Assembly: GCA_020091685.1 (NCBI GenBank)
Contig: CM034601.1
Coordinates: 1,084,975-1,148,974 of the forward strand
From: Lutjanus erythropterus
Lineage: Eukaryota > Chordata > Actinopteri > Lutjaniformes > Lutjanidae
Length of the DNA: 64,000 bases
Direction: 5' to 3'
A model generated the notes under the pieces. It saw only the letters and a list, made by a program, of their open reading frames with translations. It had not been told where the DNA came from and searched no databases. The translations under genes were made by a program, and so were the position numbers. Below are positions 1-21,839 of this stretch, piece after piece; positions within the stretch are counted from its first letter, which is position 1, and each line of letters begins with the position of its first letter.

Positions 1-145
1 GCAAATCCGTCCATCCGTTCAAAAGTTATCGTGCAAACAAAAATCTGTGACGGACGGACGGACACACGGACTCACGTACGGCCGGACAACCGGAGAACAG
101 TATGCCTCCGGCCCGGCACCTTCGGCGAGCGGAGGCATAATTATT
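1..145. repeat. Dispersed repeat end with terminal hairpin
   Basis: This lies inside an intron of the SLC13A5 gene. A GACGGACGGACGGACAC-type run is followed by an exact 10-bp inverted repeat, TATGCCTCCG at 101-110 and CGGAGGCATA at 130-139, with a GC-rich loop. From general knowledge, tails with 'gacggacgga... GCCTCCG... CGGAGGCATAA' close a repeat found in many copies in fish and other aquatic animals. Small open frames here come from the repeat and are not counted as genes. Confidence 0.55.
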
Positions 146-250
146 TTGCAGCAACAGTAACAATCAGGACATTCAGTTTCCTCTCCTCTTATTGTGAAGT
201 TCAAATCTATCATCTCTCCTGACTTCCTGTCTGATAGACTCTTCCCTCAG

Positions 251-10178
<9,928 letters not shown>

Positions 10179-10718
10179 GAGCAGCGAGCTGCTGCCTCGT
10201 CTGTATTTTCAGGCTTCATCACTGGACTCGTCCGAGCGTCTGGGTGAAATTTACCAGCAGGGAATTTGTTTTTAGGTCTTTTTTGGTCTCATGTTTGCTG
10301 GTTCTGAGCCACCGGGAACATCGTCCTCATGTTTGGATCTTCTCACTGCTGATGTGGACTGTGTGTCCCACAGGTTTGGTCGTCTTGCTGTCGTCTTGCT
10401 CTACAACTGCAGCTAGAATTCAAATAATACTGATGTTATAATAATAGCCAACATGATCTTATGGGATGGTGTATAAAAAGCCCCTCACTTTAAATGACAT
10501 GCAGTCACCATCTTCTCACAGCAGCCATTTTCCTTTGACATCACACTCAGGGTGTGAAACAGCTGTCAAATAAACGTAGAGAATCTGTCGGGAAGCAGAG
10601 GAACGATAACAATTTGTCAGATTCTCTACATTTATATGACGTGTAATCTGAAACACAGCAGGACGACACTTAAACGTCTCAGCAAGATATTGCTCTCTAT
10701 AGCAAGATATTTATTTCC

Positions 10719-11234
10719 AGGACTTTCCAGGCTTTTTTTGAGATTGTTGCAGCCTAAAATTCCTGATTTCACAATCGCTTTTATAGAAATGTGATGTATG
10801 TTGCAACATTTTCAGACTTGTTTTTGGAAAATGAGCGACCGTTTGTCTACAATCCATTTTTTTTGCAATGAAACTGTAGAACCAAGGGAAAAAACAAAAA
10901 ATAAAAGTTGTATTTTTTTCATAATTAATTAAAAACCAAAAGCAGCTTTGTTGCAGGGAGAATAAAACAGCACTCTGTTCTGAGATTCCACAGAAAAAGC
11001 CAAAAACTGCTTGGGATTGAAAAATATTCAACAAAATCTGCTTTATTTGTAAATGAAGAAGTGCAGCTGATCTGCCAAGAAGCAAAATCATTTTAGAGCT
11101 CAAACTCCAAAACAGCACAAAATCATGTTCTTCAAAACTTGCACAGTAATGGGGACTGATGATTGGTCAAATCTGTGGAAAGGTCGTAAAGTTTGGACAG
11201 TCAGTTCCCAGTGATTTGCTTCCTGGAGGGACTG
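10719..11234. mobile_element. MITE-like element with CAGTCCCTCCAGGA-type terminal inverted repeats, about 516 bp
   Basis: It begins with a degenerate TIR (AGGACTTTCCAGG), goes through the family motif ATTGTTGCAGCCTAAAAT and ends CTTCCTGGAGGGACTG. No transposase frame is present, so it is a non-autonomous DNA element. It sits in the presumed 3' UTR of the SLC13A5 gene. Confidence 0.7.
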
Positions 11235-11888
11235 GATGGTGTCTCAGTCCTCCTGATTAGACTTCTTACAGTTCAGTACCCAACATGGATTTATTCACAT
11301 GTGGGTCAGAGTTTAAAATATAAAAAAAACATCTGTTTTCTTTAATCACCTGAAAATAAGAATCATTGTGTTTTTGTTACATTAAAATGAGGCCCTTAAA
11401 TCTACAGAGGAAGCGGCTTGTCTTCGCAGAGGCCGCCATGTTTCTACAGTAGCCCAGAATTACTGACTGACTCTAGATTCAGACTTCACTGCAAACAAAT
11501 CTGCAAACTCACCACTAGTTACCACTGAATCCTACACACCGGTCCTTTAAGACATCAGCTGCCAAGACTCAAATAAAACCCACCACCAACACGATAGAGA
11601 CGACCAAAATGTCTTAAAGTCAGTATAACGTCCACTTCCTCAGAATCTAATTCTATCAGACTTGACTTTTTCTGTTCTGGCGAGATACAAGAAAAACACA
11701 CAGCAGCTCATGTGATCTGAGAAGAGGAATTATTTTAGGTTGTTAGAAAGTAAACTGTATGTTTTGTATTATTTTCTATTTAAGTAAGTTTTTATTCAGT
11801 AACATGTGTAAGTGAGTGAATGTGAACTGTACATATGTAACCTCCAGAGTTTTATACCATCTTGTTACTAACAGTTTTATTTGGTATT

Positions 11889-11894
11889 AATAAA
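11889..11894 (+). other. Candidate poly(A) signal, SLC13A5 gene
   Basis: A canonical AATAAA lies about 1.7 kb after the SLC13A5 stop, followed by A-rich then GTGTGAG-rich sequence. It is the best canonical hexamer I noticed before the MED31 promoter. Inferred only. Confidence 0.4.
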
Positions 11895-13118
11895 AACTGA
11901 TCTTTAAAGAAACGTGTGAGAACAAACCTTTGATTGTATCATTGAAGCAGTGATGCTGTGAGGAATATTTTATATTGATCTATATCATGTGGTCACACTT
12001 TACATTAGAAATGCTACAACTACTAGAACATCCATAAACATCATTTTGACCTTTGACTCTATTATCTCTCATGATAAATACCAGACTAAGAGATTAACAT
12101 TTGTTCTGTTAGTTTATCTTTTTAAAAATGAAATAACACCAAAATGTAAATGTTGTAAAAGGTATTTATATGTATAGCAGCATGCAGTCATTACATGCAG
12201 TAAACCATAATGACTGCAGATATTCACAGCAGTATTTTTCTGTAGGATAACAACTATCAACGATCAGATTTATATTTTAGATTCATCTAGAATTACTCAG
12301 AGCAAGAATCTGTAAAATGTATTTGTAAGATTACAAACATTATACATTTTGAACATTATTAATAACAAACTTCCACCTAGAACCCCCACAAAAAATAATC
12401 ACAGCCTCTGGGAAAAGACTGAGACAAGTACAAAAATAAAAGCAAAAAAGTTGCTGTTTGTAATAAGTTTATTTCAACTTTTGAAAACTTGCAGGACTCC
12501 ATGACGTAACTTTGGTTTGTATAGAACAGTGGTTCACAAACTGAGGCGTGAGCCCCCCCTGCAGGCAGGGGCATGTTTAACCAGGAGAGAATACAGAATT
12601 AAGCAGAGATAAATAAATATGATTTATGTAGGGGAAATAAACAAAGAGGTATTCCACTAAAAATTTGGATATGTTGGTCATATTTATAATAAAGTCTGTT
12701 GAGGATAAATATTTATAAAATAGATGGATAAATAATATAATACTAAAATAATAAACATGTAATACAAAACATCTATCATATATTAAATATATATAGTTTT
12801 TAGATTATATAAATATATATAAAGTTATAAAATGATTCGAGGCTTAATCAGGCGTAAGGCTTTTATTATTGTAAAATGTCTCCCTCTGGCGGTCAGAATA
12901 TGAATAGCAGCTGTCGTAAACCGATGTATATTGTCGCAAAGAAACTATTGATTTCCGGTAAATATGGCTCCGCACTGTTGATGTCGATGATTAACCCGAA
13001 ACAAAGAGCAGCGTTTAGAAGTTTATTAGTTGGTGTTTTAGTTGAACGGTTTATGGTGTCCTCTACGCAGTGACTGTCTGCTGGTGTCCAGACCAAATCT
13101 GTCCACAGCGTCGTCGTC

Positions 13119-15607
13119 ATGGAAACAGGTCTGTAGCTAGCTGTACTATATTTTTTCATGTTAGCTTGTTAGCACAGGTGCTGTATGTAGATGACGAAAC
13201 CCCATCCACAAGTTCGTGTATTGTAACTCGGATTTAAATGTTTCGAACAGTAGATGTATGTTTGTAAATGACTGAAGACATTTTCTGTATTAATGAGACT
13301 GACTGTTGAATTCGGCGAACATGAATCCGCCTTGACGGTTCAACAGCATTTTTTAAACGATTCATTCTAGTTGGTATAACATTGATGTTGTTTCAGACGT
13401 ACTGCACAATCTGATCTGAAGGTCTGTCTTATTGTGATTTAAGTGCAGTTTGGTGAATTGGACGAATCTTCAGTTAAGCACTGAGGATGAGTTAGTACTA
13501 TCTAGCTGGAAATCTGGTTAACAGTGTTCGTTAAATTGACAGATATTTGTATGGAGTTTGGTGCGTTCTGTTGGACGTGTTTGTTCAAAGGAATTTATTA
13601 GTTAACTAACTTAGCTAACACACATTATTGTTTATTTAAATACAACATGAATCAACATTATAATGGAGACACTATTACAGTGATATTTAGTTATCGTTAT
13701 TGTAGTGACTAGTTATATGGCTTTACGTTAGCTTGTACGGAGACGGTGCTATTCGGAAATACATTGGAAATGATTATAGTTAAGAACAGATTTCTTTATG
13801 TACAGTAACATGTATTTGTTTGAACGGAAACTGAGACGGCTAATCGGCTAAATTTAATTCTCCAGTAAATTCAATAAATTATTAAACTGACTTCCAGTAT
13901 TGAGCTGATAAACAACAAATTGCCCCATATTTGAATGTAATCTGGGTATTTTAAAGCCACTCTCTATGCTCTGCGTCCTGCGGTGTTCACTGGGCAGTGC
14001 TGTTTTCCCGTCAAACTCCAACAGTGTTTTATAGACTAAAAAAACTAAATCCAACCTTCAGATGACATGAAGATGAGTAGAATGACTGAATTTTTATTTT
14101 TGAGTGAACTATCCCTTTAATCGATCATTATAAAATGAACAATCAATTTAATGATTAATCATACTTACAACATTTTAATTTTGCATTCTCCAAATAAAAC
14201 CAAAATTTTCCCCTCAGTGTAAAACGTATCATTACCTCTAATATCACAAATCATATCACAGTATTGTAATATCAGTCAAAATAATCACAAGTAGATATTT
14301 TTTAAAATCCTTAAGCCTTATTTACATTATACCCTGTTACCCTTAAAGGCACTGCCACATTTTCTAATCTTCTTTAAAAAAGTGAAAAAGCAAATAAATC
14401 TTTGCACAACTGGAACAGAACTAGATTTAGTGAAGATTTGATTAGATTTGTGAAGTTTTTAAAAAATGCTGTCAGGATTGTTTCTCTAAATCTGAATCTC
14501 CTAAAATGTTATCACCTCGTCACACAGAATCACATGTTCATCATCATGTTGTTGCTGAGGACTATTTTCCTGTCAAACTGTTGTTGTTGTGTGTTTGTGG
14601 TCCAGAGGAGCAGGCCAGGAACCGGTTCCAGTCGGAGCTGGAGTTCGTCCAGTGTTTGGCCAATCCGAACTACCTCAACTGTGAGTCCAGAGAAGTGGTC
14701 AAGTTTAAATCTACAGCCTCTAAAAATACCAGAATCAGCCTTAAAACTAGTTATCATGTGTCCAGTTGACTACACCAGGTTAAGCCCTGTTTGTGGAACA
14801 GGGTCAGACTTGAGTAGAAGTTGAAGTTCATTTAAACCAGGCTTTGACACTCAAGCTCAGACTTATTTATCAGCCTTGATGGAATCCCTCTCTGGTGTCC
14901 GAATGGGATTATCATCCTGTAGCAGGTTCAACATCTGGATGGACTGCAATCAGAACACAGGATGCTGTCCACATACTTTTGGCCAAACATGCTGACTGAT
15001 AAACGTGACTTCCTGTGTGTTTGTGTGTCCAGTTTTGGCTCAGAGAGGCGTCCTGAGGGAGAGACCGTTCATTAACTACCTGAAGTACCTGCTGTACTGG
15101 AAGGAGCCTGAGTACGCCAAGTTCCTCAAGTAAGACAAACTGCTTCACATGAATGGCTGCAATTTTCTATATGTACATGTTTTTTTTTAATTTATATATA
15201 ATTTATATAATTTATATTTATGTGTTAAAGCCCTGGTTGAGGTTGGTCAGGTCTGCCCTGCTCAGTGTTCATGTATTACTCTATGAATAATTCTTAAACT
15301 ACAGACCATGATTTTACTGACTGAACATTTACACTAAAACATTCCTGCAGTAACACAGTTGCTGTTTTATTCAGGGGAAATGTTATATTTTACAGTAGGA
15401 GTCAGTTTGTCTTTTTTACTGGCTGTTCTTTCTGACCATGCACAGCCACCGTAGCCACTGTGCTGCTTAGTCATTAAATATTTCAAAAACCACCAGAACA
15501 AGATGAAATAAGTGTAACTTAATAAGATGCAGTCTGTGACTTTATATGAGGAAAATATTCAACTTCAGAGAAAAGGTTGGGAGGACCAGGCAGGCAGGCA
15601 GGCAGGC

Positions 15608-15640
<33 letters not shown>

Positions 15641-15672
15641 GGCAGGCAGGCAGGCAGGCAGGCAAACAGACA

Positions 15673-15721
<49 letters not shown>

Positions 15722-16603
15722 ACAGACAGACAGGCAGACAGGCAGACAGACAGACAGGCAGACAGCTGCTGAGCTCTGCAGAACCTCCAGAGTTCAGTCT
15801 GAGGCTGAGCTGAACACAAACTCACACCCACGGTGCCCATGCAAGGAAAAAAACGTCTTCACTTTCTGTGACAACACACCAATGATGATCCACAAGAAGT
15901 ACTGAAAGTTAAGAAATTTTAATATTGAGTGGTTTTAATAAAAAGGAACCTAAACTTCTGGATAGCGTGCAAAGCTAATTTCAATATGATCTAACAGATA
16001 AACATGAGGCTATTTGTAGAATTAGATTTAATCCATGTCAAATATCTTGCGGTGATTATTCAGTTGTGACAATCTTTTTTTTTTTTGCCAAGTAGGTTTA
16101 CACACGTGAGGAATTCACTTCACTGATTTGGTGCATAACAATAAACAAACACAAACAAACATCCTGCTCCTGTCTCATCCTCCTGTCTGATCCTCCTGTC
16201 TCGTCCTCCTGTCTCCTCCTGCTGTCTCATCCTCCTGTCTGATCCTCCTGTCTCGTCCTCCTGTCTCGTCCTGCTGTCTCCTCCTGCTGTCTTGTCCTCT
16301 TGTCTCATCTTCCTGTCTCGTCCTGCTGTCTCGTCCTCCTGTCTCGTCCTCCTGTCTTGTCCTCCTGTCTCGTCCTCCTGTCTCCTCAGGTATCCTCACT
16401 GTCTCCACATGTTGGAGCTGCTGCAGTACGAACACTTCAGGAAGGAGCTGGTCAACGCTCAGTGCGCCAAGTTCATCGACGAGCAGCAGCTGCTGCACTG
16501 GCAGCATTACTCCAGGAAACGCACCCGGCTGCAGCAGGCGCTCGCCGAGCAGCAGCAACCACAGCAGCAGCCACCGCCGCACGGGAACGCCACTGCCAAG
16601 TGA
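13119..16603 (+). CDS. med31: Mediator complex subunit 31
   Basis: MED31 is a small conserved subunit of the Mediator middle module, which links transcription factors to RNA polymerase II in the nucleus. Coding exons are 13119-13128 (ATG GAA ACA G), 14606-14680, 15033-15129 and 16390-16603 (stop TGA), 132 codons in all. The 131-aa product equals human MED31 in length. It contains FQSELEFVQCLANPNYLN, FINYLKYLLYWKEPEYAKFL, LLQYEHFRKELVNAQCAKF and QLLHWQHYSRKR, which is the whole Soh1 fold, followed by a Gln/Pro-rich tail. The start is chosen because MET joins in frame to EEQARNRF, as in human MET-DDAGNRL. The first donor (GTCTGT) is weak. The last intron is unusual: a 13-bp minisatellite runs right up to the acceptor. 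Confidence 0.96.
13129..14605. other. MED31 intron 1
   Basis: This 1.5-kb A/T-rich intron has no coding signal. About 14,105-14,300 carries a repeat with ATCGATCAT/GATTAATCAT and 'aatatcagtcaaaataatc' motifs, also seen at about 48,325-48,640. Confidence 0.6.
15588..15765. repeat. (CAGG)n/(CAGA)n tetranucleotide array
   Basis: About 178 bp of CAGG and CAGA blocks alternate in runs in MED31 intron 3. The Gly-Arg-Gln and Cys-Leu open frames across it come from the repeat. Confidence 0.97.
16161..16389. repeat. 13-bp minisatellite TCCTCCTGTCTCG abutting the MED31 last acceptor
   Basis: About 17 copies of a 13-bp C/T-rich unit, with C/T, A/G and C/G variants, run right up to TCTCCTCAG, where the last MED31 exon begins (16390). 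The array supplies the whole polypyrimidine tract. The open frames of about 160 codons across it are repeat translations. Confidence 0.95.
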
Positions 16604-17229
16604 TGATGTCACTGGAGGTGGGACAAGAACTGTACATTGGACTGTGTGGGGATTATTGATCAACTGATTCTGGATTTTTGTGGCTGGATGTTTGAGAGTT
16701 TAAAAAAACTGTGACTGACACGTCGGCCATGTTTGTTTTGCTTTTTACATGAACATACATTTTTGATAAGGATTCATTAAATTGTGATCAGGATACGTCC
16801 TGAGTGAGACATTTGACAGTGTCAACACAGATCAGCTGACAGTTCCTGCTGGATCTGTGATGAGATTCAGGACAGTTTATCAGTGAAGCTGCAGTCTGAA
16901 TCCTCAGATCAGAGTTAATAAACAAATAATAAAAGAGCAGCTGAGTTTTGAACATCTGTTCTCTCATCAGGCTCCTGAAACAACAGAACATCAGCAGGTG
17001 GAATCATCTCTTTAAACTTTAAACTATTTCAGTCACAGTTCTGCTCAGAACATCTGATATGTGAAAAAAAGATGAAAATTAGGGTTCCAAGTTCTAAGTT
17101 CTTTCCTTAATCTCGATCTTACAAAATCTTAAAGGTTTAGCATTTACAAAACAAAAAACCAAGTGTATTTTTTCCCTTCAAAGTTTTATTTCCATAGTAA
17201 CATGTTCTCTGACAGCTTTATAACTAGAA

Positions 17230-17480
17230 CCATGTAGGGTTCTTCAGCTTGTTCCCATAGGACAACCATTTTTGGTTCCTGTTAGAGCCACTTGAAACCC
17301 TTTCAAAGAGTTCTACCAAGAACTCAGCATAAAGGCCCTGACAAACCTTTGACAAAAGAGTTCTCCAAGGATTTCAACAAGCTTAAAAGATGCTTTGTTT
17401 GAAGGTTCTTGATGGAATCCTTATTCTTACAAAGAACTCTTGACAAACCCTTTCTTCCAGAAAAGGTTCTTCAGAAGCAA
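17230..17480. repeat. Dispersed 'GGTTCTT' repeat
   Basis: The stretch is dense in GGTTCTT and AAGAACC-type words with partial inverted symmetry. Related stretches occur at about 26,390-26,530 and 35,640-36,090, so this is a dispersed family. Confidence 0.6.
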
Positions 17481-19359
17481 ATTGTTTAGGGTAGAACATA
17501 TTTAATAGTAGATCAATTAAATTTTCTATGATCGATTAAATTCCTAACGATGATTAATCAATTATTAATTAATTATCTTCCCTATTGAAAATACAAACTC
17601 ACCTCATTGTTGCAAATCTTTTTAGTAACTTATAAGATGAGAAAAGGCGACAAGGAATGTTTGTAATTACTAATTTCCCCATCGATTAAACCAAAATTTA
17701 AACTCATTAGTTTATGAGGCTAAAAGAAAAAAGAAAACAGTCAAAGTTGAGCACAGTTTAATCGATAAGGATCAAGTTTGTCTGGAAAAATACTCATCAA
17801 GTCATGTTTTAATGTTGCACATTATCCCATAAAACATGACAACAACTCAAAATGTTGCCAAACTGAGACGATTTTATGGTCTGTGTCATTTTCGTACCAC
17901 TTTCCCCGTCAGTGATTTACAACATGTGGTCATTAATGTGAGCAGGGTGCTGCTATCTGCTGGGCCGGCAGTGCCCACTAGTGGCAGGGGGCTGCATAAC
18001 ATTTTAGAGGCAACAGTTAACAAGTGTTTTTACGTTAATAAAATGTCTAACCAGCTGGTATTTCTGGTGCCGACTAATGAGAGTAGCAACATTCAGTTGA
18101 TCACACACGTCCCTAAAAGTAACATCAGGTGACTGTAAGGCAGCAACAAACATGAAAATCAAAGTAAAATCAGAGATCGACCTCCTCCTCACTCACGGTG
18201 CTGCTGCAGATCAGAATAAGCACTGTTTTGGTGTGAACTGTCCCTTTAATGACCAGCATCGCTGCTCGGTATCTGTGTCTATCAGAATAAATCATGTTGA
18301 TGTTGTTTCTCAGCCTGCTGGTTGCTCATAAGATCTCCCACCGTCTGCTGAATTCTTATTTTCTACAGAAGTCCCTTTTACGTGATTACAAACAACTAAA
18401 TCATTATTGTGAGAAAATGTCTCATTAGAGTGACTCACATGATCTTTTTTACTTTTTATCACACAATTTTCATCTTTCTTCTCTGTGACTGAAAGTCCCG
18501 ATCAGTGAAAGACACACGAGATGCACCGTCTGCAGCTACTGTGTGAAAACAGCTGTTGAATCGCAGACTGTAATCTGTGAAGTTGTAAAGAGAAGATCAA
18601 ACAGTTTTAGTTGGAACAGACGGTTCAAACACAAACTGCAGTGAGAAAATACATTGTGACAGATTTGGAGTCATTGGTTGAGGAAAAACTTAATTATCAA
18701 GAAAAATACAGTGAATATTTGACACAGACAAGAATTGTATTTACATTTCTTCCTCTTGCCTACTTCTACTTTCCTTTAATTTTTAATAAAATATCTTAAA
18801 TTTGAAGTCTTAACATTTCTATTGTTCCCCCTGATGTAATGACGTTCAATGTTTGCTACAAGTTACAACAGAAACTGTTCTCAGGATTAGTGTCAGCAGT
18901 AGTAATGGTAAGTATTTTGTGGTTAAAAAAATCTGTACTATTTAGATAAATCTATTCATAGTAGTTGACTGTATCAAAGACTAATAGTAGTTCACATATT
19001 TTCTGTTTTTAAATTTATTTATATGAATATAAACCCATATGATGAGAAAACTTCAGAAATGTAGATTTGTAGAAATAAACTGATGACATATTTAAATATC
19101 TGCTGATTAATTTCCAACATTTATGTATTGGTGTACTTAATTTACTAATTTATTTACCTGGTCGTTATTTGTGTATTTATTCATTAGATTTATTGCAACA
19201 TTTCTTTATGTACATGAATCATTTTTTTGTCCTCCACAGATTGTATTTCAGAAAAGTACTTTTTCTCTTCGGCCACAGAAAATAAAATATAAATGTTAGG
19301 GTAAAACGCAGACTAACAGGTGCACTTTTGATTGTATTTTGTGCAACTTTTAAGTTTAT

Positions 19360-20073
19360 TTTTACTCATTTTTAAAAGTTTGAGATGAGATCGCTTTTAT
19401 TGTGAAGGGTTCCGATCGGAAGTGGGACAGTCTGGACCTCTGAACTGTTCTTGTCGCTACACTCCTGTCATAGTTTTGTAAGTCGAACGGTGTTGTAACC
19501 TGATTCGTCGCAGCTTCCCAGCGGCTCATTTCATGTTTCAGCGATGTGTCGGTGATTTCCTCCGCGAACTGTGGACACACCGGCACGGATAAAGACTAAC
19601 GGAGACCTCGGTAACCTTTATACATTCATGACGATAACAGTAACTATTAATACCAGTGTTTATGTGCATAAAAGTGTTGCTTTTAATCGAGCTACGTAGC
19701 AAGTTAGCGCTTCATATGTAGCTAATGTAGCTATATTAAAAAAGTTAGCAGTTTGGACATGCGCAGTTTGCCACTTCCGGGCAGGAATCGAAATAATATT
19801 TGAATATTTGAATCAAACAGTAATTAGCCTGTTTGCTGATTAACGAGATAAATTAAACATTAATTTGAATCATTCAGTGTTCGTTTGTCCGGAAACACTC
19901 AGAACAAATCTGTTTACTAAGTTATGTTTGTTTGTTTGTTTGTGTTCTTGTAAACACTGTAAACTAACAGCTATAATATAACTCAGATATTAAATGAACA
20001 GGGTTTTTCTTTGACAGGATTCAGTCTCAGCGGGTCGGAGTCCACATTTTCTCCACACTGACTGAAACTGGCA
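19360..20073 (+). promoter_or_regulatory. Possible promoter and 5' untranslated exons of the FMO gene
   Basis: Three signs point to transcription starting here. CpG-bearing sequence at about 19,400-19,600 ends in a donor-like CCTCG|GTAACC near 19,611. A candidate non-coding exon at 20,019-20,073 lies between TTTGACAG and GGCAG|GTAAAG. A third acceptor, TTGATTGACAG, near 21,518 leads into the exon with the start codon. This is inference from splice-like signals only. Confidence 0.35.
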
Positions 20074-20079
20074 GGTAAA

Positions 20080-20790
20080 GTTATAAATTATCCAAGTATA
20101 ATTACTCGAGTACAGATATGAGGTATTTGTACTTTACTGGAGTATTTTCTTTTCGTGGTACTTTCTGCTTCTCCACTACGTCTCAGAGGGAAATATTGTT
20201 CTGTTTGCTCCACTAGTTACAAGTATTTACTCTCTGAATTAATACTTTACACATTTAAAAAATGCATATAAAAAATAAAATACATTGTTAAAGATTAAAT
20301 TAACGGTCTCCAACTACAGCTTCAACAATTAATCGATCTATAATTAAAGTAATCACCAACTATTTTGATAATCAATTAAGTTTAAGTAAATAAGAGTCCA
20401 AATCCTCTGATTTCAGCTTCTTAAATGTGAATATTTTAGTAAACTGAATATATTTGAGTTGTGGACAGAACAAGACATTTGCAGTTGTCATCTTAAATTT
20501 TGAGGACCAAAGAACTAACTGATTATATAAATAATCATCAGGTTATTAGACATTGAAAATAATTAATTGCTACCCTATTTCACCTATTTTTTGTTTCAGC
20601 TTGTGATCCCTTAAATTACTTAATATCAGTGTCTGACTGGAGTTTTTTCTTTGCAAAATGTGTACTTTCACTTTTTATACTTAAAGTATATTTAGCTGGT
20701 AACACTTTTATACTTTTTATTAGGTTTGAATTGTTGAATACAGAACAGTAAAGGGTCTGAGTATCTTCCACCAAAGAAACTGCCTGTTGT
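20080..20790. repeat. Nested fish repeat: 'tactttactggagtatt' element split by an 'attaatcgat' element
   Basis: The left half (20,080-20,310) has ACTCGAGTACAGAT, TACTTTACTGGAGTATTT and CTACGTCTCAGAGGGAAATA motifs. The right half resumes at about 20,640 (TGTACTTTCACTTTTTATAC) and ends GAGTATCTTCCACCA at about 20,772. Between them (about 20,320-20,570) is a copy of the AATTAATCGATC... family. The order suggests the second element inserted into the first. Confidence 0.6.
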
Positions 20791-20969
20791 TTAGTTCACC
20801 TGGTAAAAGACGAGTTAATAAAGATCTACTTCTTCTAAAAGATTATTGATTTCCTCAGACTCAGACAGACACAGACTCATTCAGCATGATGGGACACAGC
20901 GGCTGCAGTGTTGTTGTCAGAGAAGCAGATTTCTCCTTTAAATGTATCTGTATGTCAGCAAGTTTTCAC

Positions 20970-21110
20970 AAACACTGCAAAAACAAAGAAGCTGAGAAAA
21001 CTCAAAATTTCAAGCCAGCTTACTGCAGTAGACTTTAGAGTTTTAAGCCCAACTCAAACTCTTAAGTTTTGAAAAAAAAAGTTTATTTAGTTTATTTTTT
21101 TAATTCCATA
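20970..21110. mobile_element. Fragment of the CACTGCAAAAAC module
   Basis: It begins ACACTGCAAAAACAAAG and goes through CTCAAAATTTCAAG and CCCAACTCAAACTCTTAAG. This is the same module as at 62,134-62,860 and 56,325-56,600, here without the 'gggtcgtgaccc' part. Confidence 0.6.
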
Positions 21111-21553
21111 AGGAGCATTTTATGTTGTTGTTTTTTGCCCTTGTTCTTAAGCCAGGTTTAATGTAATGGTGTATTTGTGTTCTGTCTTTATTTTTAGATT
21201 TTTATAATTATTATACAACTAAACCATAATACAATAACCATGAATTATTACCAGTGAAGGTTTACATGTTGATGTCCTGTAGAGTATCGACTGAAACATC
21301 GATATTTGGAATGTTTTTACTCTCTAATATCAGCTCCAGTAATCCGGTATTGATTGGACCCGATACATGCCATTGATAAATGCTTCTAGTCTGCGGTTAA
21401 AACTCCCATTACTTTGGTTTGGGTGGGCGGGGCTTGGCCTGATTTTAGGAAGGAAGAAAATAAATCTCAGAAATGTTCCTTTAGCCTCCAGTGTTCAGTC
21501 TGTCTCTGTTGATTGACAGGTTGAGTTGTGTGGAGGAGGCGGGACAAACAGAC

Positions 21554-21771
21554 ATGCTGCAGCGGGTGGCGGTGGTCGGCGCCGGGGCGGCGGGACTCTG
21601 TGCGGCCCGACACATCCTGTCCCGCCTGAACAGCTTCGCCCCCCCTGTGGTGTTTGAGCTCAGCGACAACATTGGCGGCACGTGGTGTTACGACGAACGC
21701 GTCGGCACAAACAACAACGGACGACCGATACACAGCAGCATGTACAGAGACCTCAGGTGTGCACGCCAACA

Positions 21772-21839
<68 letters not shown>

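Larger units (their letters stand above)
10179..13118. other. SLC13A5 3' UTR and space before the MED31 start
   Basis: No coding gene is supported. The 3' UTR probably runs to the AATAAA at 11889-11894. It contains a CAGTCCCTCCAGGA element (about 10719-11234). From about 11,950 to 12,850 the sequence is A/T-rich without recognisable genes. The 12,860-13,118 stretch, just upstream of the MED31 ATG, is the likely MED31 promoter and 5' UTR. A 65-codon open frame at 12876-13073 is more likely untranslated leader than a gene. Confidence 0.6.
16604..21553. other. MED31 3' UTR and space before the FMO start codon
   Basis: No protein gene is supported in these 5 kb. Poly(A) candidates for MED31 are ATTAAA at 16776-16781 and AATAAA at 16917-16922. 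The stretch 17230-17480 is a GGTTCTT/AAGAACC-rich repeat. The stretch 17515-17770 is an ATCGATTAAA/TTAATCAATTA-rich repeat. Around 19,360-19,611 and 20,019-20,073 lie probable 5' untranslated exons of the FMO gene, and 20,080-20,790 is a nested fish repeat. The 98-codon open frame at 17836-18132 has no signature and is not called. Confidence 0.6.

Noticed and set aside
12876..13073. 65-codon frame just upstream of MED31
   Set aside because: It lies in the expected 5' UTR/promoter of MED31 and shows no similarity I recognise; an upstream open frame is possible but not supported.
15588..15765. CAGG/CAGA array considered as a CRISPR-like or coding repeat
   Set aside because: The units are 4 bp with no unique spacers; it is a plain tetranucleotide microsatellite.
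16175..16663. 162-codon Arg/Asp/Glu-rich frame on the minus strand across MED31
   Set aside because: It is the reverse strand of the 13-bp minisatellite joined to the reverse strand of the MED31 last exon.
17836..18132. 98-codon frame between MED31 and FMO
   Set aside because: It has no recognisable domain, no splice support and ordinary base composition; a fragment of an old repeat is as likely.
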